A stretch of DNA of 55,000 nucleotides from Nitratireductor pacificus pht-3B (GCF_000300335.1 NZ_AMRM01000023.1:1-55000); one strand, 5' to 3'. Numbered from the stretch's first letter, positions 1 to 8,322 are shown. Notes: generated by a model not told the origin, from the letters alone. Program-made: numbers and translations.

Positions 1-58
1 CCGAAACACGCCCTTCCGTTACGTCGAGCTCCCGGGGAATGAAGATCGTCTGCGTCAT
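1..58 (-). CDS. Partial CDS, N-terminus of a possible alanine dehydrogenase/transhydrogenase-alpha-like protein
   Basis: Only the first 19 codons are in the window, reading MTQTIFIPRELDVTEGRVS. The start is an ATG at 56-58, preceded by a good ribosome binding site (GGAG). The opening resembles the beta-strand/PRE...TEGRVS start of alanine dehydrogenase, transhydrogenase-alpha and saccharopine-dehydrogenase-like proteins, but 19 residues cannot settle the family. It lies 97 bases downstream of the ABC ATPase in the same direction, so it is probably the next gene of that transporter operon. The rest runs off the left edge. Confidence 0.45.
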   Translation of the reverse strand, partial: MTQTIFIPRELDVTEGRVS

Positions 59-85
59 GCGGCTGCTCCACGCGCCTGCCGGTTG

Positions 86-145
86 GCCGGGGCAACGCCC
101 CGGCGGCACCAGTTCCGATAGGTTGGGTTGTCGGTCCGCGGACCG
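86..145. repeat. Two stacked inverted repeats in the gap after the ABC ATPase
   Basis: Positions 86-104 form an 8-bp G+C stem with a 3-base loop. Positions 132-145 are a perfect 14-bp palindrome built on GGTCCGCGGACC. Neither is followed by a T run in either direction, so they are not classical intrinsic terminators. They may be processing or mRNA-stability hairpins between the transporter genes and the downstream partial gene. Confidence 0.4.
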
Positions 146-154
146 GAGTGCCGG

Positions 155-955
155 TCAGTGGGAGACCAGCACGCCCTTGGCCTCGAAGATCTCGCGGATC
201 TGCCGGACATAGCCGTGATAGGCCTTGTCCTCATGGGTGCTGCCCCATTGGCGCGGGCGCGGCATGTCGATCTTGAGATCGAGGTCGATCCGTCCGGGGC
301 GCGGCGACATCACCAGCACGCGGTCGGCGAGGAAGACGGCCTCGTCGATGCCATGCGTGATGAAGAGAACCGTATTGCCGGCCTTGAGCCACATCGCCTG
401 CAGATCCATGATCATCTGCTCGCGCGTCAGCGCGTCCAGCGCGCCGAACGGCTCGTCCATCAAAAGCAGGCCCGGCTCCTGGATCAGCGCGCGGCAGATC
501 GCAACGCGCTGGCGCATGCCGCCGGACAGTTCCGAGGGATATTTGTTGCCGAAGCCCTCGAGGCCCACCTGGGTCAGGAGTTCCTCGGCGCGGACCCTGT
601 ACCTGGCGATGTCGAGCTTCTTGATCTCGATCGGCAGCAGGATGTTGTCGAGCACCGTGCGCCAGTAGAGCAGCAGGTCGGACTGGAACACGACGCCGAT
701 CTTGGGATGCGGCTTGCTGATCGTTTCGCCGTCGATCGCGATGGTACCGGTCGTGATCCCCGTCAGCCCTGCCATGAGGGACAGAAGGGTGCTCTTGCCG
801 CAGCCGCTGGGGCCGACCACGGCCACGAAGCTGCCCGGCTCGAACTGCAGGTCGATCCCGTCGAGCGCGACGACGTCGTCGTCCTCGCGCACCTCGTATG
901 TCTTCGACAGCCGGGAGATATCGACCGCTGCCCCGGTTTGACTGATGGCATTCAT
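155..955 (-). CDS. ABC transporter ATP-binding protein, nitrate/sulfonate/taurine (SsuB/TauB) type
   Basis: This is the cytoplasmic ATPase of an importer for a small organic substrate. At 266 residues it has the usual SsuB/TauB/ThiZ length. Visible motifs are Walker A GPSGCGKST (about residue 49), signature LSGGMRQR (about 143) and Walker B LLLMDEPFGALD (about 163). The ATG at 955 follows a GAGG ribosome binding site. It is the third gene of a binding protein-permease-ATPase operon on the minus strand, 66 bases after the permease. The operon promoter carries the same operator-like element as the catabolic genes further right, so the cargo is probably the substrate of those enzymes. Which substrate cannot be read from the ATPase. 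Confidence 0.9.
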   Translation of the reverse strand: MNAISQTGAAVDISRLSKTYEVREDDDVVALDGIDLQFEPGSFVAVVGPSGCGKSTLLSLMAGLTGITTGTIAIDGETISKPHPKIGVVFQSDLLLYWRTVLDNILLPIEIKKLDIARYRVRAEELLTQVGLEGFGNKYPSELSGGMRQRVAICRALIQEPGLLLMDEPFGALDALTREQMIMDLQAMWLKAGNTVLFITHGIDEAVFLADRVLVMSPRPGRIDLDLKIDMPRPRQWGSTHEDKAYHGYVRQIREIFEAKGVLVSH

Positions 956-1021
956 GGATTTGCCTCGCTTAACCTAACATGTGTCGTGGATGACTGATCC
1001 ACTCAGGGGCTTTCGGCTGGC

Positions 1022-1855
1022 CTATTTGGCCGCGTCCCGCTTGTAGGCGACACGGGTCTCGATCAGGTCCAGCGCGAAGTAGAGCAGGACGCCGAGACCG
1101 GAAATCGTCACCACCGTGGCGAAGTTCAGCGTCGTGTCGAAGAGCGAGTTTGCCTGAAGCTGAAGATAGCCGAGGCCGCGTTCCGCAGCGACATACTCGC
1201 CGATCACCGCGCCGATCACGGCCAGCGAGATGGCAACCTTGAAGCCGCCGAAGATGCTGGGCAGCGCCGCCGGCAGGCGGACCTTGAAGAAGGTCTGCAA
1301 CTCGTTGGCCCCCATCGAACGGACCAGATTGACCAGGTTCTTGTCCAGCGACTGCAGCCCCACGACGGTCGAGATGACGATCGGAAAGAACGAGATCAGA
1401 AAGGCAAGCGTGATCTTCGGTGCCCAGCCGTAACCGAGATAGAGCACCAGAAGCGGCGCCAGAGCCACCTTCGGCACGGTCTGCAACGCCACCAGAAGCG
1501 GATAGATCGCACGCTCGAACGCCCGCGAGTAGAAGATGGCGAGCGCCAGCGGGACGCCGAAAAGCACCCCGATGGCGAAGCCGGAAACCACCTCGAACAG
1601 TGTCACATAGGCATGGGTGGCGAGCAGCGGAGCCTCGCTCACGATGCGCTTGGCGATCGCCAGGGGTGTCGGCAGGACAAATTCCGACACGCCCGACAGG
1701 GGAACCAGGATCTGCCATGCTCCGAACAGGACCGCCGCCAGGATCAGCGCCGAGTATCGCTCGGTCCATGGTGTGCGCTTCTTCTTCTTGCTCATGGTCT
1801 TGCTCTGTCCCGTGCGCGCCCTGCCGGCGCCGATAGCATCCGTGTTCGCCACCAT
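1022..1855 (-). CDS. ABC transporter permease, SsuC/TauC type
   Basis: This 277-residue inner-membrane permease of the binding-protein-dependent transport family has about six hydrophobic helices after a basic N-terminal tail (MSKKKKR). The EAA-loop region is visible around SMGANELQTFFKVRLPAALP, which contacts the ATPase. The ATG at 1855 is 4 bases beyond the stop of the binding protein, so translation is probably coupled. A second in-frame ATG at 1795, just before the lysine stretch, would remove 20 polar residues and is a possible alternative start. It pairs with the ATPase at 155-955 and the binding protein at 1860-2852. Confidence 0.9.
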   Translation of the reverse strand: MVANTDAIGAGRARTGQSKTMSKKKKRTPWTERYSALILAAVLFGAWQILVPLSGVSEFVLPTPLAIAKRIVSEAPLLATHAYVTLFEVVSGFAIGVLFGVPLALAIFYSRAFERAIYPLLVALQTVPKVALAPLLVLYLGYGWAPKITLAFLISFFPIVISTVVGLQSLDKNLVNLVRSMGANELQTFFKVRLPAALPSIFGGFKVAISLAVIGAVIGEYVAAERGLGYLQLQANSLFDTTLNFATVVTISGLGVLLYFALDLIETRVAYKRDAAK

Positions 1856-1859
1856 AACC

Positions 1860-2852
1860 TCACTGCGTCAAGAGTTCGTTGGTGTAGAAGGTGGAGAGCG
1901 GCTTCGCCTCCCCGATGTCTTCGACGCTGCCGATAAGCTTCAGCGCGTCGGATATCGCCTTCTCGTCGATCCAGCCGGTCGGCTGGCCGCTCGGCGAATG
2001 GATCGAGGCGGAGGTCGCTTCGACCTGCTGGCGAACCACCTTGTCGGAGGGTCCGGCCTGCCAGACCTTCTTCAACGCCGCCGTGGCGGCGTCGGGGTCG
2101 GCGCGCGCCATGTCGATCGCCTTGCCGGTGGCAGCGAGGAAGTTGCGGAGCACTTCCGTCTTGTTCTCGATGCCGTCATTGCTGGCGACCACCGCCATGC
2201 CGGGAATGGCAAGGCCGTACTTCGTCATGTCGAGGGTGGGAAACTTGGTCCCGGTCCTTTCCTCGAGCACGGGAAGGTCATTGGTCATGTAGACGCTGAC
2301 CAGATCGATCTGCTTCTGGAGGAACTGCGGCACGCGCGACTGCGAGTCCATCTGGACCTTGCTGATCTTGCTGCAGTCCACATCGTTCAGTTCACAGAAA
2401 ACCCCGAGATAGGACGTTCCCGTCTCGCCGACGGAATGGGCAATCGACTTGCCTTCCAGATCCTTCGGAGCAACCACCGGATTGTCGGGCTGGGAAATCA
2501 GCGCGATCGGCGATTCCGGCTGGTAGAGGGCGACCAGCTTGACCGGCATGCCCTTCTGGATCGCCGAGATGGCGAAGATGCCCGGCAGGATGACGACATC
2601 CTCCTGGCCCTGGATCAGCGCGCCCAGCGCGGCCTGCGAGCCCGCGCCTTCGCCAAGCGTCAGCTCGACGCCGGCATCCTTGTAGAGCCCCTTCTCCTCA
2701 CCGAGATAGAAGAAGCCGTATTCTCCCTTGAGCTTCCAGCTGAACCGGGCCTTGACATCCTCCGCCATGGCGCCCTGGGCTGTGAAGACGATGGCTGCAG
2801 TGGCGGTGGCAGCCAGCATCGTGTTGCGAATGAGACCTGTGACGTACAACAT
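1860..2852 (-). CDS. ABC transporter substrate-binding protein, NMT1/THI5-like
   Basis: This 330-residue periplasmic binding protein is the first gene of the importer operon. A signal peptide is clear: a hydrophobic stretch LAATATAAIVFTAQGAMA is followed by a likely cut before ED at about residue 31. The mature protein has the NMT1/SsuA-like fold signature KGEYGFFYLGEEKGLYKDAGVEL and the ligand-loop region LGEGAGSQAALGALIQGQ. This family binds pyrimidines, nitriles, sulfonates and related small molecules, so the ligand is open. The ATG at 2852 has a strong GGAGGAG site. The promoter with the shared operator-like element lies about 105-140 bases upstream. Confidence 0.88.
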   Translation of the reverse strand: MLYVTGLIRNTMLAATATAAIVFTAQGAMAEDVKARFSWKLKGEYGFFYLGEEKGLYKDAGVELTLGEGAGSQAALGALIQGQEDVVILPGIFAISAIQKGMPVKLVALYQPESPIALISQPDNPVVAPKDLEGKSIAHSVGETGTSYLGVFCELNDVDCSKISKVQMDSQSRVPQFLQKQIDLVSVYMTNDLPVLEERTGTKFPTLDMTKYGLAIPGMAVVASNDGIENKTEVLRNFLAATGKAIDMARADPDAATAALKKVWQAGPSDKVVRQQVEATSASIHSPSGQPTGWIDEKAISDALKLIGSVEDIGEAKPLSTFYTNELLTQ

Positions 2853-2956
2853 AGCTCTCCTCCCTGATGGGCGCCGGCAAGCGCCCTTTGATCGACCCGA
2901 AGGTCTGCCTCTCTCCCCAGATCGGAGCGTTCGGCATGCACCGTTATCTCCAATCT

Positions 2957-2992
2957 TGATCTCATAGTGTGATCACATTTACCGATTGTCAA
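2957..2992 (-). promoter_or_regulatory. Promoter/operator A of the importer operon (TGATC-N8-TGATC next to TTGACA)
   Basis: Two TGATC elements sit at 2957-2961 and 2970-2974, exactly 13 bases apart, with the second extending to TGTGATCACA. On the minus strand a perfect -35 TTGACA (2987-2992) lies 12 bases upstream of the nearer TGATC, so the element fills the -35/-10 spacer and -10 region of a promoter reading into the binding-protein gene. The same arrangement recurs at 5716, 12631 and 16809. Binding by the local GntR protein is inferred. Confidence 0.7.
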
Positions 2993-3365
2993 GCGCTGAG
3001 TCCGGGAGATGGCGAGAGATTTTCGGCGTGAATGTCGTGACGGGTCCGTTTGCGCCAGCCATCCGGAGCCGCAACTCGGAGCCTGTTGCCATGTGGCGAG
3101 CATTGGCGGCGCACCGGCCGGAACGAGGATCGAGCGCAGGCAACGGTCGTGCGCTCCGGCTGACGAACCAGCACGGGCGGAAGGCAATCACGCCCTTCGC
3201 CCCGCTCCGGCGCGCACACCCTACGCGGTCGGTTCTCCGCAATGCAGTCCGTGCGAAGGTTCACAGAGCGCTCCGCAGTCAGGCTGGATCATCCGACACC
3301 GGCATGAACGCGGTAAAACAATGAGATTGGCCCCGTTCGGCATTTCTGTGAAACGTTGAACGGGC
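2993..3365. other. Gap without a supported gene
   Basis: Between promoter A and the stop of the CobW gene I see no reading frame with a believable ribosome binding site or family resemblance. No RNA fold stands out. The frames that are open here overlap each other on both strands and look like high-GC noise. Confidence 0.5.
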
Positions 3366-4382
3366 CTAGGTTTCGGTGAAAACGCTCTTCAGCGAGGCTT
3401 CGACCGCCGACCGCGTGAGGTCGCGGGCGATGAAGACGAGCCATCCGCGCGGCGTGTCTTCGGGCCAGCGCGGCAGATATTGCGGCGGATAGACGACGTT
3501 CTGCACGCCGTGGATCACCACGGGACGCGCGTCGCCGATCACCGGCAGCAAGCCCTTCACGCGCAGGATGGACTGGCCCCGACTGGCCAGCAGCAACTCC
3601 AGCCATTCGACAAAAGCCGGCCATTGCACGGGCCTGTCCAGCGTGACGGAGAACGTGTCGATGCCGTCGCTGTGCCTGCCGGATGCCGGGCCCTGGTCCT
3701 GGTCCTGGTCCTGGCTCAGGAAATGCGGCTGCCAGTCGTCGTCATCATGCGCGAAGATCGCATCGCTCGGCGGAAACCGCTCCATGCTCGATGTCAGGCG
3801 GCGAACGGAAGGGTTGATCCGGGCGATCTCCAGATCGAGGGCGTCGAGTGACCACGGCTCCACGAGATCCGACTTGGTGACCACCACGCAGTCGGCAAGC
3901 GCCACCTGCTGGACCGCCTCGCTGAAATCGCCGATGCTGCGGGCGCCGCTGACGCCGTCAATCGTCGTCACGATGCTGCCCGCCTGATAGGCGCGGCAGA
4001 GCCGCAGGTCACTCATCACGGCGTGCATGATCGGCGCCGGGTCGGCAAGCCCGGTGGTCTCCACCACAACCCTGTTGAATGCCGGCATCCTGCCTGTGCC
4101 GGCGAGCGATGCGAGCTCGGCCAGCGTCGATACGAGATCGTCGCGCACGGCGCAGCACAGGCAGCCGGACGAGAGGAGCACCACGTCCTCGGAGACCTCC
4201 CGCACCAGCAGGTGATCGAGCCCCACCTCGCCGAACTCGTTGATGACGACCGCCGTGTCGGCCAGCCCGGGCTCGCCGAGCAGATGCTTCAGGAACGTCG
4301 TCTTGCCGCTTCCGAGGAAGCCGGTCAGGACGTGAACCGGAACTCGTTCGTCGACGGTGGCGGCGGCCGGCAGCACGGTCAA
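3366..4382 (-). CDS. CobW/COG0523-family GTPase (metallochaperone)
   Basis: This 338-residue G3E-family GTPase is of the kind that delivers metals, often zinc, to client enzymes. Motifs seen are P-loop GFLGSGKTTF (about residues 21-30), the family hallmark GCLCC (about 73-77), and VVTKSDLV as the NKxD guanine-specificity motif. A CobW C-terminal domain follows. Between the two domains lies a His/Asp-rich loop (HDDDDWQPHF followed by a QD repeat and SGRHSDG), a likely metal-binding stretch. The QD repeat is encoded by a short CTGGTC tandem repeat at 3693-3716. The start overlaps the stop of the RidA gene (ATGA). Three metal-dependent amidohydrolases nearby are plausible clients; that link is inferred. 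Confidence 0.88.
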   Translation of the reverse strand: MTVLPAAATVDERVPVHVLTGFLGSGKTTFLKHLLGEPGLADTAVVINEFGEVGLDHLLVREVSEDVVLLSSGCLCCAVRDDLVSTLAELASLAGTGRMPAFNRVVVETTGLADPAPIMHAVMSDLRLCRAYQAGSIVTTIDGVSGARSIGDFSEAVQQVALADCVVVTKSDLVEPWSLDALDLEIARINPSVRRLTSSMERFPPSDAIFAHDDDDWQPHFLSQDQDQDQGPASGRHSDGIDTFSVTLDRPVQWPAFVEWLELLLASRGQSILRVKGLLPVIGDARPVVIHGVQNVVYPPQYLPRWPEDTPRGWLVFIARDLTRSAVEASLKSVFTET

Positions 4383-4843
4383 CGGACCTCGAACAAGGCC
4401 TCGATCTCGACGGGCACGTTGCGCGGCAGGGAGTAGCAGCCGATCGCGGCGCGCGCATGACGCCCCGCCTCGCCGAACACCTCGACCATCAGGTCGGATG
4501 CGCCGTTGACCACTTTCGGATGTTCTCCGAAATCCGGCTCCGCGTTGACGAAGCCGCCGAGCCGCACCACACCGACGACGCGGTCGAGATCACCGTCCAG
4601 CGCCTGCCGCAACTGCGCCAGCACATTGACGGCGCAGACGCGCGCGGCGGCCTGTCCCTCTTCGGTCGAGAAATCCGACCCGAGCTTTCCCGTGTAGAGA
4701 TCCTTGCCGTCACGGCTCGGCACCTGCCCGGAAATGAAGACCTGCGTTCCAAGGCGGCGGGCCGGAACATAATTCGCCGCAGGCGCCACGGTGGCCGGCA
4801 GGGTGATGCCCAGGCTGGCGAGTTTGTCGTCGATCTTTCCCAC
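4379..4843 (-). CDS. RidA/YjgF/UK114-family protein
   Basis: RidA-family proteins hydrolyse reactive enamine/imine intermediates or, in catabolic clusters, act as deaminases (as proposed for RutC in pyrimidine breakdown). The C-terminal signature RAAIGCYSLPRNVPVEIEA with its substrate-binding Arg is present. I chose a GTG start at 4843 because GAAGGAG lies 8-9 bases upstream and the protein then begins VGKIDDKLASLG, giving a 154-residue product. A longer reading to 4969 adds 42 residues that run into the upstream gene and look like shadow coding. It sits between the GntR regulator (25-base gap) and CobW (4-base overlap), so the three are probably one transcript. Confidence 0.88.
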   Translation of the reverse strand: MGKIDDKLASLGITLPATVAPAANYVPARRLGTQVFISGQVPSRDGKDLYTGKLGSDFSTEEGQAAARVCAVNVLAQLRQALDGDLDRVVGVVRLGGFVNAEPDFGEHPKVVNGASDLMVEVFGEAGRHARAAIGCYSLPRNVPVEIEALFEVR

Positions 4844-4868
4844 TCTGGCGAACTCCTTCGGACCAATT

Positions 4869-5642
4869 CTAACTGTCGAACTGCAATTCCAGGCCGTTGG
4901 CGAAGGGCAGCTCGATGCCCTGCGAACCAGCGACGCTGAGCAGCGCCTTGCCAGTGGTGCGTATGTCATGGACGCATCCCTTCTTGGCGGCAGCTACGTT
5001 GTTTTCCCTGAGCGCATTGAGGATGATCTCGTGATCGGACGCGTTCCACGGCATCGACGGGATCAGCAGCGACATGTACATCGTCGGCCCGAACTGCAGC
5101 CACAGCGACTCGATCAGCGGCATCAGCACTTCCGAGCCGGATGCCTCATACAGCGTGAAATGGAACTTCTGATTGAGCGACAGGCAGTTCAGGATGTCGC
5201 GTTTCTCGATGGCGATCAGCAGATGCTTGTTGACCTCCGCCAGCTCGTCGATGAGCGCCGGGGTCGCCTTGGCAGCGGCCAACTCGACGGCCATGCCCTC
5301 GAGCATCTCGCGAACGGCGAAAAGGTCGCTGAGTTTTTCCGGCCCGAGCCGGGGGACGCGGACGGAGCCGCCCTTCGTCTCCTCGAGAGCGCTTGCCGCG
5401 ACCAGCCGGCTGAGAACCTCGCGCACCGGCATGGGGCTGGTGCCGAGGCCGGCCGCCAGCTTGCGCAAGCTCATCACCTGCCCCGGCAGGAAGGCGCCGA
5501 CCATCAGCCCGCGACGCATGTAGCGCAGCACCTGTTCATGGACATGGCCGCGCGGAGGCTTCTCTCCGGGGTTGCCGTCAGTCCCTGATCGCTCGACCTT
5601 CTTGACCGGCATCCGCTCGCCTTCCGCAAATTCTTCGTTCAT
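4869..5642 (-). CDS. GntR-family transcriptional regulator, FadR subfamily (FCD domain)
   Basis: The protein has an N-terminal winged helix (GHVHEQVLRYMRRGLMVGAF, then SLRKLAAGLGTSPMPVREVLSRLVAA). An all-helical FCD ligand domain follows, with putative metal-binding acidic/His positions around ASDHEIILNAL and VHDIRTTG. Members usually repress catabolic operons and are released by a pathway acid. The start is taken at the ATG at 5642 because GGAG lies 8 bases before it; an ATG at 5678 and another at 5612 are alternatives. It is first in a GntR-RidA-CobW transcript and divergent from the cytosine-deaminase-like gene, with one of the four TGATC-N8-TGATC elements between them. It is the natural candidate to bind all four. 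Confidence 0.9.
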   Translation of the reverse strand: MNEEFAEGERMPVKKVERSGTDGNPGEKPPRGHVHEQVLRYMRRGLMVGAFLPGQVMSLRKLAAGLGTSPMPVREVLSRLVAASALEETKGGSVRVPRLGPEKLSDLFAVREMLEGMAVELAAAKATPALIDELAEVNKHLLIAIEKRDILNCLSLNQKFHFTLYEASGSEVLMPLIESLWLQFGPTMYMSLLIPSMPWNASDHEIILNALRENNVAAAKKGCVHDIRTTGKALLSVAGSQGIELPFANGLELQFDS

Positions 5643-5715
5643 TGCCGGCTCCAGACCGGCATCGGGACGAGACCCCATCGACGCCCCGTCATGGAATGGC
5701 CGAAACGGCCAAGCG

Positions 5716-5751
5716 TTGACAGGCGCTTATTTGTGATCTCATATTGTGATC
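5716..5751 (+). promoter_or_regulatory. Promoter/operator B of the cytosine-deaminase-like gene
   Basis: A perfect plus-strand -35 TTGACA (5716-5721) is followed 12 bases later by TGATC (5734-5738) and, 13 bases on, a second TGATC (5747-5751). A CATATT-like -10 overlaps the element. This is the same geometry as sites A, C and D but in the opposite orientation, matching the plus-strand gene it serves. It also lies about 90 bases upstream of the GntR start, so autoregulation is possible. Confidence 0.7.
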
Positions 5752-5852
5752 AATAAATGATTTTTGCCTGTCCGGCAACCGGAAATCGGCAGCTTTTCCC
5801 GGCCGAAACGCCACTCTTTCAGCGATCGCCTCAAGGGGCAGGAGGTGCCACC

Positions 5853-7217
5853 GTGACAACCTATTCGAGGGATCGGGACGATCTGCGCGCGATGCTCGCC
5901 CGCCTGGCCGGACAAGGGTCCTACAAGCTGCGCAACATCCGTCTCGATGCGACCCTGACCGGGATCGCCTCATCGGCGGCCGACGGTGACGATTTCCTCC
6001 TCTGCGACCTCGCCATCGAGGCCGGCAGGATACTCGCAGCAACTCCAGCGGGCATCAATGCCGACGATAGTTCAACCGATGCGATGCCGTCGATGGACGC
6101 CGGCGGACGCATCGCGCTGCCTCTCTTCGTGGACTGCCACACCCATCTCGACAAGGGACATATCCTCCCGCGAACCACCCTGGCGAACGGCTCGTTCCCG
6201 ACGGCGCTCACCCAGACGAAGGCCGACCGCGAAGCCCGCTGGACACGCGATGACCTGGCCCTGCGCATGGACTTCGCGCTGCGCTGCGCGCTGCATTACG
6301 GCACCGCCGCCATCCGCACCCATCTCGATTCCCACCCTCCGCAGGACGCCATCTCCTGGCCCCTGTTCGAGGAGCTCCGGCAGGAGTGGCGCGGGCGCAT
6401 CGAGCTGCAGGCGGCGAGCCTCGTCCCCATCGATTTCCTGCATGACGAGGACCTCCTCGCGAGGCTTGCGCGGCGGGTCTCCGGCGCGGGCGGCGTTCTG
6501 GGCGCCGTCACCTACCCGACGCCGGACCTGGATCGCTTGCTGGACCGCTTGTTCCAGGTGGCGTCACGGCAGGGGATGGATCTCGACTTTCATGCCGATG
6601 AAACAGCCGATCCCGCCGCCGACACGCTGCACCGCATCGCCCTCGCGGCAAAACGCAACCGCTTTCCGGGCCGCGTTCTCGTGGGACATTGCTGCTCACT
6701 GGCGAGACAGGACTCCGCCACGGTCGACGCGACGCTGGACGCCGTCGCGAGCGCCGGCATCGCCGTCGTGTCGCTGCCGACCTGCAATCTCTATCTTCAG
6801 GACCGCAGGCACGATGCGACGACGCCCCGGTGGCGCGGCGTCACCCTGCTGCACGAGATGAAGAAGCGCGGCATTCCCGTCGCGCTGGCATCGGACAACA
6901 CCCGCGATCCCTTCCATGCCTATGGCGACCTGGACATGCTCGAAACCTATCGGCTCGCCACGCGCGTCCTGCATCTGGATCATCCGACGGCCGACTGGCC
7001 GAGGGCGGTCAGCGCGACACCGGCCGAAATCATGGGCCTGTCAGGAACGGGCGTGATCGAGCCCGGCGGAAAGGCCGATCTCATCCTGCTCGAGGGGCGG
7101 TCCTGGTCGGAGGTCCTGTCGCGACCCGAGAGCAACCGGATCGTCCTGCGCGCCGGCCGTCCCGTCGACGCGCCCCTGCCATGCTATTCGGAGCTCGACG
7201 CGCTGACCGCCGGATGA
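5853..7217 (+). CDS. Amidohydrolase-superfamily protein, cytosine deaminase (CodA)-like
   Basis: This metal-dependent hydrolase is of the cytosine deaminase/isopropylammelide hydrolase group, which deaminates amidine-type carbons in rings. Visible metal and catalytic motifs are HTHLDKG (about residues 96-102), DFHADET, VGHCCSL and ASDNTRDPF. These correspond to the HxH pair, His/Glu, His and Asp of CodA. The GTG at 5853 was chosen because GGAGG lies 7 bases before it, giving 454 residues. An upstream ATG at 5757 would overlap the operator and has no site. It is transcribed alone and away from the regulator. The exact substrate (cytosine, isocytosine, creatinine or a triazine-like ring) is not determinable here. 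Confidence 0.85.
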   Translation: MTTYSRDRDDLRAMLARLAGQGSYKLRNIRLDATLTGIASSAADGDDFLLCDLAIEAGRILAATPAGINADDSSTDAMPSMDAGGRIALPLFVDCHTHLDKGHILPRTTLANGSFPTALTQTKADREARWTRDDLALRMDFALRCALHYGTAAIRTHLDSHPPQDAISWPLFEELRQEWRGRIELQAASLVPIDFLHDEDLLARLARRVSGAGGVLGAVTYPTPDLDRLLDRLFQVASRQGMDLDFHADETADPAADTLHRIALAAKRNRFPGRVLVGHCCSLARQDSATVDATLDAVASAGIAVVSLPTCNLYLQDRRHDATTPRWRGVTLLHEMKKRGIPVALASDNTRDPFHAYGDLDMLETYRLATRVLHLDHPTADWPRAVSATPAEIMGLSGTGVIEPGGKADLILLEGRSWSEVLSRPESNRIVLRAGRPVDAPLPCYSELDALTAG

Positions 7218-7259
7218 ATACCGGGACGGGCGAACCCTCACGCGCGCCATCCTCCCATG

Positions 7260-7286
7260 AAAAAGCCACCCGGACGTCCGGGTGGC
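7260..7286 (-). terminator. Intrinsic terminator of the catabolic operon ending at 7333
   Basis: A perfect 22-base inverted repeat (7265-7286, arms GCCACCCGGAC/GTCCGGGTGGC) is followed on the minus strand by a run of five T. It lies about 45 bases after the stop of the isochorismatase-VOC gene. On the plus strand there is no T run, so it would serve the converging cytosine-deaminase-like gene poorly. Confidence 0.75.
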
Positions 7287-7332
7287 TGAGTTCCATCACC
7301 GCAGCGGGAGCGATCGGCCCCGCTCCGGACGA

Positions 7333-8322
7333 TCAGGCGCTGGCACCGACCTGATACAGCTCGACCTTGGTTCCATCGGGATCGGCGATATAGATGGTCA
7401 GGCCATAAGGCCCATCGTGCAGTTCGTTGAAGTAGCGGACGCCGGCCTTCTTCAGCCTGGCGTCCATCGCCCTGACGTCGTTGACCTCGAAGGCGATATG
7501 GTCGAGCTGCCTGTGCCCGGCCGTCTTGCCGCCGATCAGGGCGATGCCCTGGTGGAAGGCCGTGAAGGGCCGTCCGTCCGCCAGCGGTTTCGCCGGCCGG
7601 ATCGTGAAGCCGAGCTGCTTCGTGTAGAAATCGACGGACGCGTCGATATCGTCGACCATGATCAGCTGATGGCCGTAATTCGTCACCCGCGGCTTCACCT
7701 GCTCGCCGATCCAGCCGATCACCTCCGACGACTGGGCGACCTCGCAGAAATACTGTTTCCAGACCTGCTTTGCGGTCGCCTCCCAGTCGCCATTGACGCC
7801 CGACACGCAATCGTCCACGGCGATCACGTCATAGTCGCGCAGATAGGCTTCGCGAATGGAGGTCTCGACGCAGGCATTGGTCGTCGCGCCCGTCACGAAC
7901 AGGTGCTGCGTGCCCAGCATCTTCAGCATCATCTCCAGGCGCGTCTCATGGAAAGCGCCGAAGCGGTGCTTGCGGATGACGAAGGCCGGATTGACGTCGG
8001 CGAGCGGCTTCAGTTCGTCGATGATCTGCTCGTCCCAGCTTCCGGCGAGCGCCGAAACCTGCTTGCGCTTGGCCGTATGGCCGAGCAGCTTCTTCCTGGC
8101 GCGGTTGTGATCGATCGCGAAGTGTTCCTGCACGGTCCAGATGACGGGAATGCCCACCTCCTGGCAGCGCGCGATCAGCTTGGCGAGCGGCGGCACGATC
8201 GACGAGAGACGTTTCGTATCGACGCCGGAGATGCCGAGCGTTCCCTTGTCGTGAATGAAGGCGTTCTGCAGGTCGATGACGAGCAGGGCCGACTTGCGGT
8301 AGTCGAGGACGTCGAGGCTCAT
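7333..8322 (-). CDS. Isochorismatase-like cysteine hydrolase fused to a VOC (glyoxalase/dioxygenase) domain
   Basis: Residues 1-about 205 are an isochorismatase-family amidohydrolase with the full catalytic triad visible: Asp in ALLVIDLQNAF, Lys in VIRKHRFGAF and Cys in TGATTNACVETS. Relatives include N-carbamoylsarcosine amidase, ureidoacrylate amidohydrolase and biuret hydrolase. Residues about 215-325 are a complete VOC domain with likely metal ligands His (NYGHQLIMVDDID), His (LDHIAFEV) and Glu (GTKVELYQ). A single frame joins them without a stop, giving 329 residues. The start overlaps the tautomerase stop (ATGA). It is the last gene of the operon from 12519. The VOC half may open, isomerise or oxidise the ring product; that is inference. 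Confidence 0.85.
   Translation of the reverse strand: MSLDVLDYRKSALLVIDLQNAFIHDKGTLGISGVDTKRLSSIVPPLAKLIARCQEVGIPVIWTVQEHFAIDHNRARKKLLGHTAKRKQVSALAGSWDEQIIDELKPLADVNPAFVIRKHRFGAFHETRLEMMLKMLGTQHLFVTGATTNACVETSIREAYLRDYDVIAVDDCVSGVNGDWEATAKQVWKQYFCEVAQSSEVIGWIGEQVKPRVTNYGHQLIMVDDIDASVDFYTKQLGFTIRPAKPLADGRPFTAFHQGIALIGGKTAGHRQLDHIAFEVNDVRAMDARLKKAGVRYFNELHDGPYGLTIYIADPDGTKVELYQVGASA

Noticed and set aside
2853-2960. TPP riboswitch before the NMT1/THI5-like binding protein
   Set aside because: No THI-box-like CTGAGA...ACC core was seen, and the promoter carries the catabolic operator instead.
5757-5852. Upstream ATG start for the cytosine-deaminase-like gene
   Set aside because: It lies just beyond the operator and has no ribosome binding site; the GTG at 5853 has GGAGG at good spacing and starts the conserved domain.
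7265-7286. Terminator for the plus-strand cytosine-deaminase-like gene
   Set aside because: The palindrome lacks a T run on the plus strand; the T run is on the minus side, so it was assigned to the minus-strand operon.
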